Source: Malania oleifera
Lineage: Eukaryota; Streptophyta; Magnoliopsida; Santalales; Ximeniaceae
Reading direction: 5' to 3'
DNA: 64,000 nucleotides
NCBI RefSeq assembly: GCF_029873635.1
Contig: NC_080421.1
Coordinates: 40,467,120-40,531,119 of the forward strand
Shown here piece after piece: positions 21,139-33,200 of the stretch. The position numbers and the translations under genes are program-made. Position 1 is the first letter of the stretch, and every line of letters starts with the position of its first letter. The notes under the pieces were generated by a model. It was not told the DNA's origin and searched no databases. It saw only the letters and a program-made list of their open reading frames with translations.

Positions 21139-22319
21139 GTACTTTCCTTCTTCAACAGCCCTCTTCAAATTCTCAACATGTTTTCTTGAGCATCTGCTTC
21201 GTGGGTTTTGCTTATTTTATGCTTCTGTTGGTTGGATCTCGGCAAATTCAATTGTTGGGAGAAATGTGATGATTTTTTTCGTTCTCTAGCCACCAGGGGG
21301 AAATGGGTTCGTGTGAAAACAGAAGAATAGTAATATTTTCTGTTGCTTTCTTTAGATCTACGAGTCATAGTTCCTTGAGTTCTTGTTTTTTGTTTTTCGC
21401 CCAGAATATATTGCCGACGCTTTTGTGAGCTGGCTCCCATCAATGTCTTCCCACTTTAGTTCTGGCAAGTTGTCGGTGCTTGACATTTCATGCCACTTTT
21501 GAACTTTTCCCCCATTTTTACTCTCTCTCTCTCTCTCTCTCTCTCTCTGCTGTGATTGTTATATTGGTCAGATATATTGCAGATCGTAATTGCTATTATT
21601 TTAGTTATTTGTACCTGGTCAGGGTTGATTTCGATTGGACTTCTCCTTTTTGATTTCGTAGCTTCCTTGTGGATTAGTGCAGTTGTTACGTACTGAAAAA
21701 AATGCTTTTGTTTTACTTGGTTTGCTTGTGCCTATTTAGTCTTTAAATTATTTATTTTCAATGCTCATGATTTCTGGATGTTATGGTTATATCTATTTAA
21801 GTAATTCCATGTTTGAAAAGGGAACCGACCGGTTTTGAGAATGAACTTAGTTGCTTAAGCATGTAAGACGGATGTGTTTTCATCATTACACAATTTAATG
21901 CTTTTCGTTTTGATTTATAGAGGGTCTTAATTTCATGAGTGATTGAGTTGATGGTGGTGGTGTCAGCTGGATCTGGTCTTGTTTTGAAGATAACTGATGC
22001 AAGGGTGTTCTTGACCTAATATTAGTGCTTGATTTGCCTGAGTTTGGGCTATATGTGTTCTCTTTATTATGTAGAAATATGATTTGAATAATGTGTTTGC
22101 TGAATCTTGTGTACTAGTAGGTAGGCGGACTTTAATATAACGAGTATTTTTCGGTTTGCTTGGTGGAGATTCATTATTTTCTATTTGTTAGTTCTGTTTA
22201 AATTTAAGGGGAATCTAATGTAGTTTGTTAGAATTCAAGTTTCAACCTGTTGAAAAAAATCTTGGCCTTTTTTGGAGGGAAACATTGAATTAGTACCAAT
22301 GATGTAATATTTGCAACAG
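21139..22319 (+). other. 5'-UTR intron of the PMT gene (about 1.18 kb)
   Basis: The donor is CAG|GTACTT at 21,139; the acceptor is TTGCAACAG at 22,311-22,319. The next exon carries the start codon 94 bases downstream. The intron is T-rich and contains a CT microsatellite (about 21,520-21,548). Long first introns in the leader are common in highly expressed plant genes. Confidence 0.65.
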
Positions 22320-22412
22320 ATCCTTTACGATCAACACTGTGCCATGAAGTCCAGCGTTTGATCTTCTGCATGCTGAAGTGGAAATAGAATACAGGATTTT
22401 GTTTTACTGAAA

Positions 22413-25400
22413 ATGATGAGGGGAAGAACAGATGCAACTCCAAAGAAGCGGTTGGTCACTTCAATATTGATTTTGACAGTATTTTTTGGGTTTCTTTATG
22501 TATATTCTCGAAACCGTGGAACATCAACTCTAGAATATGGTACTAAATCTTTAAGAAAACTTGGGTCTTCTTATTGGGGTGGGGATGGTGATGCTGATAC
22601 TGGCAATAATCAATTTGGAGAAGATGGAGATGATGATGTAATACTAAAGAGCATTCCTGTAAGTTATTTGCAGCTGAGGGGAATTCACCCCCCATTATTG
22701 AGTTTTAAGATTTTTGTGTTTGCATATAAATGATCTGACTTAAGTTCTCTTGCTTATATTTCCATCTTTAAGGTTTGTGATAATCAGCATTCAGAGTTGA
22801 TTCCTTGCCTAGATAGGCACCTTATATACCAGACAAGGCTGAAGCTAGACCTGTCATTGATGGAACACTACGAGAGACATTGCCCACAGCCTGAAAGGCG
22901 TTACAATTGCCTGATTCCTCCACCACCAGGTTACAAGGTTTGGTGCCGCTCAAGTCTCTTGCAGGAAACAGATCTAACAAAATTCTGTTGCATTGACTAT
23001 CCACGTATTTGCATCATTAAGTGTAAGTTTTTTGTTGTCCATCATGGCTACAGGTCCCGATAAAGTGGCCAACAAGCAGAGATGAAGTATGGAAAGTGAA
23101 TATACCTCACACCCACCTTGCAACTGAGAAGTCAGATCAGAATTGGATGGTTGTCAAAGGTGAAAAGATTGTATTCCCTGGAGGAGGAACACATTTCCAC
23201 TATGGAGCTGATAAATACATTGCCTCAATTGCAAATGTAAGAAATTGACCTTTTATTATAGAAATGAGACTCTCTCTCTCTCTCTCTCTCTCTCTCATAC
23301 TAATGATTGAACGTGGCAGATGTTGAACTTTCCAAACAATAATCTAAACAATGGAGGAAAGATTCGGACAATTCTTGATGTTGGTTGTGGAGTTGCAAGT
23401 TTTGGAGCTTACCTTCTTTCATCTGACATAATTGCAATGTCTTTAGCACCCAATGATGTGCATCAAAATCAAATCCAGTTTGCTCTAGAGAGAGGGATTC
23501 CTGCCTATCTTGGTGTTCTAGGAACAAAGAGGCTCCCTTATCCAAGTAGATCATTTGAACTTGCACACTGTTCTCGCTGTCGGATTGATTGGATTCAAAG
23601 GAATGGGATCCTTCTTCTTGAGCTAGATAGGTTGCTTAGGCCAGGAGGCTATTTTGCCTACTCATCTCCTGAAGCTTATGCACAGGATGAAGAAGATTTG
23701 AGAATCTGGAAAAAAATGAGTGCCCTTGTGGAGCGCATGTGCTGGAAGATAGCTGCTAAAAGAAATCAGACTGTAATTTGGGTCAAACCACTGACTAATG
23801 ACTGTTACATGGAAAGAGAGTCTGGTACTCAACCTCCTCTCTGCAGATCTGATGATGATCCAGATGCAGTCTGGGGCGTGCCTATGGAAACTTGCATCAC
23901 TCCCTACTCTGATCGTGAGTATTATTTTCTACTTTTCCCATTTGTCACTTTTAGGCTATGACATAACTGCTCATGACCTGAGTGAGTCTGTCAAATAGAA
24001 TGGCAATGCTTGATAAAATGTTCTGTAAATATAATGACTGTATGATCTGCTGGCCTAAACTCACTACAAGTTACATATTGCTTCACAATCAATGTAGTTG
24101 GAACTTGGAAGTTTTATGGAAGTTCAACAAGATGGGAGGAATTTTTTGATTTGATTTTTCATAATCTTTCTTTGTTTTTTTAGTTTATTTCTTCCGGTTT
24201 GTTCCAGAACTTTGACGGGAGATGTCTTATTTGTAAATTCTTCTCCTATTAAATAAATATCTTCTTTTGTTAACCAAAAAAAAATCAATGTAGTTGAGTG
24301 TTGTTTTCCCAAACAAATTACTAAGAAATGGACGTCATATGTTTGTGAACAAATTTTCATTTGTTCTATATAATTTTGCATTCACCAATTTTCCTTCTAT
24401 TTAATGAACTCCTTTTTTAATAGGACCCATAATTTCACTTGTAATTCTTACAGAATAGTTTCTTGGAGGACCTTTTAAGTACTTTATTTTTTGCATACTG
24501 TGTTTTTTAAAATTTTGGTATGTTTTGTGGATGGCTGCTTGTTTGTAATACCGTATCAAAAATTGCAGTTTGCTTCTTCTGCCTGTCATCATAATGATGC
24601 ATGAAAGTTGTTTTCCCCTACTAGTCTGATATAATTTTGTGAACAATTTTGGACTTTATGGAATAACCCTGGTTGCGGGAGCCAGTTGAGTTTTAAGATT
24701 TTGTGGAGTCTGACTCATCTGAATTGGTATCACATTGATATGGACCTAGTTACCTCTAAATATTTTGAGAACTACCCTCCTTTAGAAAAATAATATATCA
24801 CATAGCAGCAATGCAGCATATTGCTTTCTGATAATGATAAAATAACAAGCAAAATATTGCTTTACAATTTTATTTACAGGAAAGTGGTTAGTACATGTTC
24901 AATGTGGCTTGTATCCACGGACATGGGACCAGCAATTCCTGCTACCCAGCACTTTCCTGATGCTGGTTGGACAATGATAGTCTAAGATGATGGGTTTATT
25001 CAAAAATGATGCTAGATGGTTGGGCACCGAGGGCAATTAGCTCTAATCTGTTGCAGAGTCGGGAAGGACCCAATGGCCCCTATCATTTTTTGTGTTCCCA
25101 TGAAGGGAACATAGCTAATTTCTAAGATCTATTCTGCTTATTCTCATAGTTGTTTCCTTATTCAGTATGTTTATCTGTTGCCAATCAGTTTTACATTCCC
25201 AGGAAGGGAACATGGCATTCTTCCAAGATTTGTTTTTGTGTTCATAGTCGGTTTCCTTATTCCATATGTTTAGCTGTTTCGATTACTTCATAAAGAGTAT
25301 TGGACTGAAAAGATCTTTTGTTTGTTCCATCAGAAAACCAGAGAACAAGAGGGAGTGGATTGGCTCCTTGGCCTGCTCGCTTGACTGCTCCACCTCCTCG

Positions 25401-27489
25401 TTTAGCTGATTTTGGTTATTCCAATGAAATGTTTGAGAAGGACACAGTAAGTGATAGTAAATCCTGATGTATTTATGCTGCATCATTCTCGTCTGCCAGT
25501 GTATATGTGCCTATAGAAATATAGAGATTAGGCTCACAAGAACTGATGTTGAGATGATCAATATGGTGCAGGAAGTTTGGCAAAAAAGGGTTGAGAGTTA
25601 CTGGAATCTTCTGAGCCCAAGGATTAATCCCAACTCACTGAGGAATTTGATGGACATGAAGGCAAACATGGGGTCATTTGCAGCCGCTCTGAAGGAGAAG
25701 CCTGTTTGGGTAATGAATGTGGTGCCAGAAGATGGACCTAATACCTTAAAAATAATATATGACAGAGGCTTGATCGGCACAGTTCATGACTGGTACGTTG
25801 AATAAGTTTATTAGTAAACCATCATTGCCCAGTTTAGCTTGGAGCCTTGTGAACCTGTCATTTTAAAACACTTAATTTTAGTTATTGAAAATTTCAAAGC
25901 ATCATAATAAGTTAATAACTATTTCAACCCCAAATTATGCAAACGAAGAGGATACTCCACAACTGTGAGCACAAGCTTTCAACAAAATCTAATAGAGCAC
26001 ATGAAAGATGAAGCCCTAAACCTGAGGAAGCTCCAAGCCTTTCTTTTGATTTCCTTCCAAACAATGCTTGCCAAGCTAGAAGTTCCTCTCTTACTGACAT
26101 GAAGCAACCTCATCCAATGACCTATACTGAACAACACTATACACTAATATACCAATTCCCAAAGTGGTGCAGGATGGTGAGATAAACAGAAACAGAGAGA
26201 GAAAACGGGCGAGATGCTAGAAAGAGAGAGAAGAAGAGAAGGGATGAAGGAGCGAGAAGGAAGAAGAAAATGAGGAACAGGGCTGCGTGCCAGACAGAAA
26301 GGGGGATAGAAAACTAGTTCTGAATTCAAAATATGATAATTATCTCATAAAAACAAAACAAATAATTACAAATAACACAAAAGCAGTTAAAATACCCAAA
26401 ATAACCCTACATTAACTAAACATCTAAAATGACCAAAATTCCAAACTAAGATAAAAATCAATGTATATCTACAAAGACTACAATATAAGCAATCTCGAGT
26501 TCTTTATTGGTGGTTAATGGTTAACCACTTATCCATCACAAAGCTTTACAGCAGGAGAATGAAGGAAGTTCTGATTTAGGACTTCTTTTCCATCTTATAT
26601 AAGAAGCATCTACTCACCAATGCTACATTCATTTTCTGCAAATTCTGCAGTCAAAACGCACTCCCAGCTGATTCCCTTGAGAAGTCTACCCTGTGGGTAA
26701 CTTTCATACTTCTAAAGTGCTCCTAGATGCTTCCCATCTTAAAAAAAGGCTACCTTTTGAGTAACTTTAGACTTCAAAATATTGCTCAATTCCATATTTC
26801 TTTTGAGGACAGCATGGTAATTGGATTTAACTAAGTCTCTCTCTCTATTCAACTTCAATCAAACTTATTGTCTATCCTCGCTCACAACTATCCTGTAGAA
26901 CTTCTATAAACCAAGTCCTGATGTAAATGCCTTGTGGCGAGAGTGGTTTTAAACAAAAATTCCCCTACCAAATGTCAGCACACACTGGCCAAAGTCCCTG
27001 AAATGTTGAAAAAGCAAATAAAGAAGGAAATTGAGCACTAAGGGGGCAATTGTAAGAAACGTTCCTCCTGCTGACCAAGCCTAAAAGTGAACGTAATTCT
27101 TATCGTCCAGTTTCAAACATTTTTTTGGCATTCAGAATCATGTTGTCACTTTTAATTATTGAAAGTGCCTTTTGACAAATGATGGCAGGTGTGAAGCCTT
27201 CTCAACGTACCCACGAACTTACGACCTCCTCCATGCTTGGACTGTCTTCTCTGACATTGAAAAGAAGGGCTGCAGTGCGGAGGATCTATTGTTTGAGATG
27301 GATCGCATAATTAGGCCCACAGGTTTCATCATTGTTCGAGATAAGAGATCAGTGGTGGGGTTCATAAAGAAATTTTTAGCAGCATTGCACTGGGAGGAGG
27401 TGGCAACTGCTGATACTGAGCCTGACCCTGAAAAGGAAGAGGATGAGATGGTTTTGGTCATCCAAAAGAAAATTTGGCTCCACAAGTGA
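22413..27489 (+). CDS. Probable methyltransferase PMT (PMT3/8/9-like), type II membrane protein
   Basis: Seven coding exons join in frame: 22,413-22,658; 22,773-22,937; 23,054-23,236; 23,320-23,914; 25,334-25,446; 25,572-25,792; 27,189-27,489. They give 607 residues, the usual size of the plant PMT family (putative SAM-dependent methyltransferases, DUF248/Methyltransf_29; QUA2/TSD2 is a family member). The start MMRGR matches the family start MRGR; ATG 22,416 is an equally possible start. Residues about 14-32 form one membrane anchor (signal-anchor, Golgi lumenal catalytic domain expected). The SAM-binding motif ILDVGCGVASFG is at the start of exon 4; HTHLATEKSDQNWM, FPGGGTHFH, LLRPGGYFAYSSPE, LMDMKANMGSFAAAL, HDWCEAFSTYPRTYDLLHA and the end VLVIQKKIW are family blocks. 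All junctions are GT-AG. The family is linked to pectin/cell-wall polysaccharide methylation; the exact substrate is not known from sequence. No disabling mutation was seen. Confidence 0.93.
24101..24282 (+). mobile_element. Short 5'-truncated LINE-like retroposon in PMT intron 4
   Basis: A 182-bp insertion ends in a poly(A) run and is flanked by a 14-bp direct repeat AATCAATGTAGTTG (24,087-24,100 and 24,283-24,296). Its 3' part (CCTATTAAATAAATATCTTC... TTAACC then A-tail) resembles plant L1 3' ends. Intron 4 (23,915-25,333) is otherwise non-coding. Confidence 0.7.
25080..25285. repeat. Imperfect tandem duplication in PMT intron 4
   Basis: Two copies of about 105 bp each carry, in order, GAAGGGAACAT, AAGAT-T, TTCATAGT-like, GTTTCCTTATTC and ATATGTTTA/GTATGTTTA. 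The first copy starts near 25,085 and the second near 25,190. Confidence 0.65.
25793..27188 (+). other. PMT intron 6 (1.4 kb), insertion-like content
   Basis: The donor is CTG|GTACGT and the acceptor ATGGCAG. The middle (about 25,930-27,050) differs in texture from its edges and looks like inserted repetitive DNA, possibly part of an LTR or MITE. I found no convincing terminal repeats, target duplication or coding segment. Confidence 0.4.
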
Positions 27490-28934
27490 TCGCCTCAGAG
27501 ACGCAGAATAAGTTGTCCGGTCTCTCCCTCTTCAAACTCTTGCTCTTTCCATATAAATTTTGGCATTACAGGGGCATAAGCCGGCCCAACTGGTGCTCAT
27601 AGTTCCTTTTGTTCAGCATGTAGCATTCAATGTTGTCTTATTTATTTATTTATTTTACTTTCAATAGAAATTAGAATCACATTATTTCCTCCCCCTAATC
27701 GCCCATCTTGTTCTATTTGAGCATTGTAAGATAAATTCTTTCCCATTTTTATGAACAGAGGCACTGATAGTCAGTATCGAGGTAACATGGACTAGTCTTT
27801 TGATCAAATTTTGCGGCGTCAACATGATTTGGATGCATCTGTTCTAAGTTCTAACTTCTAACATGCACAGTGATCCGTGTTTGTTGGTTACGAGAACAGA
27901 ATCTGAAAAAAGAATGGCAATCATGCTTGGGCTCTTGCTTTCTCAGTATTTGATTTCTTAAACAAGAAGACTGACTCAGCATGTCAACTGAATTCAGGAA
28001 ATGAAATTTAAAGGTACTCTTTGGTCTTGGATTTGGATTTGCATAGTATTTTGTAGTTTATTTTATTTAAATTTATATATTTAAGGACTTGAAATTGAAG
28101 CATTATTATTGTTTAGCAAAAGTCTCGACCAGCATAGCATGGTGTCAAAAGCAATTTGGTAAAGATCTGGCAAATGCTCTTGAGCTCTTGGCTTTATCTA
28201 CAAAAACGTGCAATCGGAGCGCATCGAGAAAATGAAATTAGGTGTATGAAAGTATAGATTTCGTGTTTGCAATTTAGATGATGAGTTTAGAAAAAAAAAA
28301 ATAATACAATATATTTTATATATTTTATTTAAATTTAAGTTTTCATATATTTAAAAATATATGATGGAGATTAAGCTTCTAAATATAACGTGGTAAGACT
28401 GGGAATTGATTCTTCTTGAATAAACAGTGTACCCCTCCCCCAGCCAGTAAAGTGAGAGCTTGCACAAATTACCAATGCAGGAGTAATTGTAAAGCCTGAA
28501 GCAAATATTGGTTCTAACTTTTGTTCTGAGAAAAGGAGAAAGGAAGAAAATAAGAAACTATTTTTTTTTTATTTGTTATCAGATTATGTAAAAAAAAAAA
28601 AAAAAAATTGAAAATTTCTTCCAATCTAACTGATAATAGGAAAAATCAAATGTATAAAATAAAATTTTTATTGATTAAGTTTGTTATATATTTTACTATC
28701 TTTCATTTTCCTTAATAAATAAACACAAAATAGATATATTTCTTAATATTTTTCAAATTTCAGGCCTAGTTTGTATGCCATGGTCATGGGGGTTAAGAGA
28801 GTGCAACAAGGTCGAGTTCCTACAAATGCCTGCTCGCTGGGCATATCCTACATATGTCCAGGTATACTGTGTTACTCCTAATAAAATTGAATTGCATAAA
28901 TAATTTAATACTATACAAGCTTATATCATACCGC
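27490..28934. other. PMT 3' UTR and intergenic DNA
   Basis: The first 150-200 bases after the stop codon are the presumed 3' UTR (poly(A) site not fixed; ATAGAA-type signals near 27,643). The rest is AT-rich with short A or T runs and no coding sequence, RNA gene or clear repeat that I recognise. Confidence 0.6.
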
Positions 28935-28942
28935 ATTTGATC

Positions 28943-29532
28943 CAATGTATTAAAATGCAATGGCATAAAGCGAGACGTAAGCCTTTAAGGTGTTGGGGCG
29001 TAAGCCTTTTGAGAATTTATTTTTTAAGATAAAAATTTATTAAATAAATTATATATATTTAAAATAAAATAAAAATTAAGAAAATCACAAATATAATGTA
29101 AAAAAGAAAAACTTCGTATACTTCGCAAAATACTTAATGATCATTTAGAAATTGCTAACTTGAATACATGGCATAAATTATGACAAGAGATGGCTATACT
29201 ATAATAAAGTTAAAACTATTTTCATGATATAAGATACAACTCTCAATTATTTTAGAAAGGTCGAGATTTAAGAGTTTTAAAAACAACTCATATTATGACA
29301 TTCTTTTTATACAAACATATAATTAACCAATTTAAACTTCAGAATCACACTCCCAAAATGCATAAGCCACAACTAAAAAGGCACAAAAGGCGTGCTTTTT
29401 ATAAAAATGCGTTAAGCCTCAACATGTAATGCGTTAGCCTTTTTGAAATTTAGCATTTTAGATTGAGTCTCGAGGCATTTTAAGCATGTCTTGCCTTGAA
29501 AGTGAGTATTGATTGAGCCTTTCAAAACAATG
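28943..29532. mobile_element. Non-autonomous hAT element (MITE), same family as the hAT at 60,247
   Basis: The left end CAATGTATTAAAATGC and right end (reverse complement) CATTGTTTTGAAAGGC are terminal inverted repeats, flanked by a perfect 8-bp duplication ATTTGATC (28,935-28,942 and 29,533-29,540). The interior (590 bp in all) has no transposase. Subterminal regions carry repeated (G)GCGTAAGCC / AAAGGCG-type words, like the subterminal words of the element at 60,247-63,985, whose termini (A/C)AATGTTTTAAAAGGC match. Confidence 0.88.
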
Positions 29533-29540
29533 ATTTGATC

Positions 29541-30285
29541 TAATTCTATTTTTCAAACTACTTAATATCCAAGTATGTTCGCAATTGCACAATTGAAAAG
29601 ACTTGAATATCACATAGTTATATAGGTAAATAATTATAGTATTGATTGTAACTATCATTTGTAATTAAATAACATAATTACTAATATAGTTTGAAAATAT
29701 AAATATGTAACTTTATATTTATGTACAATTCTATATTAATATGTATGTAATTATACAATTATATATATGTATATAATTTGATTTGGTTCTATTTTTCAAA
29801 CTAATTAATTTGCATGCATGCACACATTACATAATTAGCTTCGTTTAGATATGTTCATTAATTATATAGGCATGCAGTCATAGTGTTAACCATACCTATC
29901 AATTTAAAATTAAACTGCATAATTACATAATTCATACCGTCATTCAAAATTTTGTCCATAGTTTAGTAAATATGGCAGAAGCAGATTAACTGATTAACCA
30001 AACTACAACATGACATCCGAAACACAGGAAAATAAGTCGTTTTTTCAGACTCGATCACCCTATCCTAAGAAATTGCCTAGTCCTTGAACATAAGGAGGTA
30101 ATTTTTTTTTTTTTTTTTCCCTTTCCAAATTGATTTTGTGCACTAAAATTCTGCCAATGATGAGTTAATAGTGTATATAAATAAATTAACAAAAATAATC
30201 CTACAAAATTGAAGCACAGTGACCAACTCACTACAACTATTGAATGGAGTGATTCTCAGGTCTTCCTTACAAAAGAAAACCCTTC
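29541..30285 (-). other. Intergenic DNA and RPN2 3' UTR
   Basis: AT-rich DNA without coding sequence. The last 100-150 bases before 30,286 are the presumed 3' UTR of the minus-strand RPN2 gene (poly(A) site not determined). A poly(T) run lies at about 30,102-30,118. Confidence 0.55.
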
Positions 30286-33200
30286 TCAAGCAGATTTTAA
30301 CTTGGATGAGGTCGATGCAAGGTGAGAAAGGATCCTGTGTCCCACAAACACCAAGAAAGCTCCCAAGAGACCCAGTGTCTTCAATGTTGTGAATAGATCC
30401 AACTGTGCAAAGGAAATCAACAAATAAACATGGAAGCACAAAAGAATAGAATCACAAATAGAAAAAAAGAGAACGAGAAGAAGAAAAAAGTGCAAGTCAA
30501 CACCCCCTTTATGGTTGGTTCAGAAAATGGTTTGCGAAATGCAAAGGCATGGGGATAGAATGGAACGAATTTTTGAAGTGAACACAAAAATCAAGTGATA
30601 AATCCGATTCCATCCCATTCCTATACATCAAATGTGTAGCTGTTGTACTCCAACCAAGTTGAGGGATGTTTAGATTAAGAGGAAAAACAAGTGTCCAGTG
30701 GCTAGGTAACCAATAGCTACAAATTCAATAAAGACCACCAAGACCAGAAAGTATATACAGACCTTCAACCAGAACAGCACATAGAGCAACAGTACAGCTG
30801 CGATGCCAAGTTGGAAGAGAATGGCAAATATGGCAGGTGCCGCTGATGCAGGGAAGCTCTTCAGATTCACTCCAAGTCGTAATAGCTGCAAAAGACAACA
30901 AAAGCACGTTGATAAATCACTATATGGAATGGCCAGAGACATGACGAGGAAGTTCAAACTTCACTAGACCACATTGCCATGGGAAAAAGAATGATATATT
31001 CATATGGTGCAAGCTCAAAGTCACCAAAATTTTAACCAAGTGATGAGAAAACATTGCAACTTTTGACCTAAATAAAAACTTCAAGAAAGTTGATGTTTTG
31101 GTAATTTTAACCAGTTTAATTACCCATAAAAACCTGGGGAGTGTGCAAGAAAGAAGGGTGAGGTGGCCACGAAATGGAGAAATAAGTCCAGGAGTTTGTA
31201 GTAGAATCTTAAATAAGCATTCAATTTTTATTCATCAAACACATTCAAGAGCTAGAAATCACTTCAACTCCAAATGCCAGACTTCAACTAATGAAGTGTG
31301 CTTGAATTTCAAATGAGCATTACTTTTATTCATCAAACACTGTCCAAGAATTATTAATCACTTTAGAATATCCAACTTCATCACATCACAGCACTGGCCA
31401 AGTTCGAACGTTGTATCAGAAATTTACCAATACAATTAGGGTTCAACATGCTGCAAAATCACCTTGGTCATTGCCAATCAAGCACCATGTTAAGTACTAA
31501 GCTCACAATATTCAAATGCCCTAAGTTTTGTAAAACTCAGGCATCCAAAAATGTTTTTCTTGAATAAGAACACATGAAGGAAATATAAATTAGAAACTCA
31601 CCCCAACCAAGAATCCAACGAGTGGTAGAAAGGTAAGACCCAAGAATGCAAGAGAGAGCTCTTGAGGTGGACGTTTTTCTGGAGCCCTAAAGATATGGGT
31701 TATTTCTGCCTTGGGCCCATACCTCAAGTAAGGATCAAGAGGTTGTGGAGGTGGGCGGGTTGACTTCTCAGGTGGTTCAGGTAGATCTAATTCAATGTGT
31801 CCCAGAGCCAGTAGAAAAGAGTTTTCCTGAAAAGGAAATACAAAGTATGCATATAAGTAGAATAAGAACTTGCACTAAAAGAAGGAAATAAAAAGAGCGA
31901 AAATAGGGGGATGTTACCATGACAGAGTCACCAACAGTCAGTTGGATATCATACGTTCCCGAGAGATAGAAGAGCTTGTCAACCAGTCCAAGAAAGTCCT
32001 ATGGGATAAAATGCCATTTACATTGAAGATAAGAAAAAGGACTGTCCAGGTATAATGAAAGGGAAACTGGAACAAAAACAGCTTAATGATCTAGTGTATA
32101 TATCAATCAGACAATTGAAAGCCTACAAAGAAATAAAATATTCAGAGCATTGTGCACACAATATAAATGAATGCCATGAGCTGTTGCTCATGACCAAAAA
32201 CAGGTGATATGAATTCTTGAAGACAAGAAACGGCATGAACAAATGTTTGTGTGCGCTTCAATCATCAAATATGTCAAGACATGCATATATGCCCACAACG
32301 CCAGCACCTCATATCCACATAATTCCATATGAATACCAACCATCACCGCATACAGAAACAATATAAAAGGAAAGAGGATTTTTATCAACCAACTTTATGG
32401 AACTTCTGTTTTATCACAGTTCCAGGCACTTTCAAATCACCATGTTACATGCCTAAATTCCACATCCCAGACACTGATACCATGGGAGTGCCCTCGATAA
32501 TTAAGTCCCTCTGTATGAGCTTATGTTTTTTGCTACAAGGGCTAGCAAAGCCATGGGATGGGATGAGTTAAATCCAATATTTTGGCCTGCACATGTACTT
32601 CAATACAATAATTATGCACTACAGCGCGTCTTTATTGGTTAAAGTTAAAAATGGATAAAAGAGAACTAAAAATGAAAGAGATGGCTAACATCTCTTAAAG
32701 ATGTAGCCAATTGCACTTAACTAGTATTGTTTCAAATTCTTTTCCGGAGCCTCCCACCACAAAGATGTGCTCAACTTTGCTCTCATGTCTCAACTTGAGA
32801 AATGCCTGCAGCCATGTAAACTTATATAAAAAAATTGGCTATGAAGAAAGAATATCACTAAAACATGAGAAAAAAGTTGATTACAAACCTGATGTGGCTT
32901 AAAAGCATTCCCAAGAGGGGTGGTCAACTGAAATGATAGACGTAACTTTTGGAGATGGTTTGCTGATAAAGAAACAGTATTTTGTCCAGCCAAATCTAGC
33001 CTGAGCATATCAAAAATATAGGATGACACATCAAACTAAAATGATAAAAAATTAGCCCAGAATGAATTCAAAACTACACAAAATGCACACCAAAAAAAAA
33101 TCAATTTTATAGCTATAACATTTCCTCATTTCACTCATTTTGTATTGCAGAGTTCATGTCATGTGGGCAATGTTCTCTGACACAGTAAAACATGTGTTAT

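Noticed and set aside
20985-21269. 94-codon open frame at the start of the PMT gene
   Set aside because: It is translation of the CT-rich leader and reads through the splice donor at 21,139; no family similarity.
26144-26329. 61-codon minus-strand frame in PMT intron 6
   Set aside because: Low-complexity Ser/Leu translation of a purine-rich stretch; no homology recognised.
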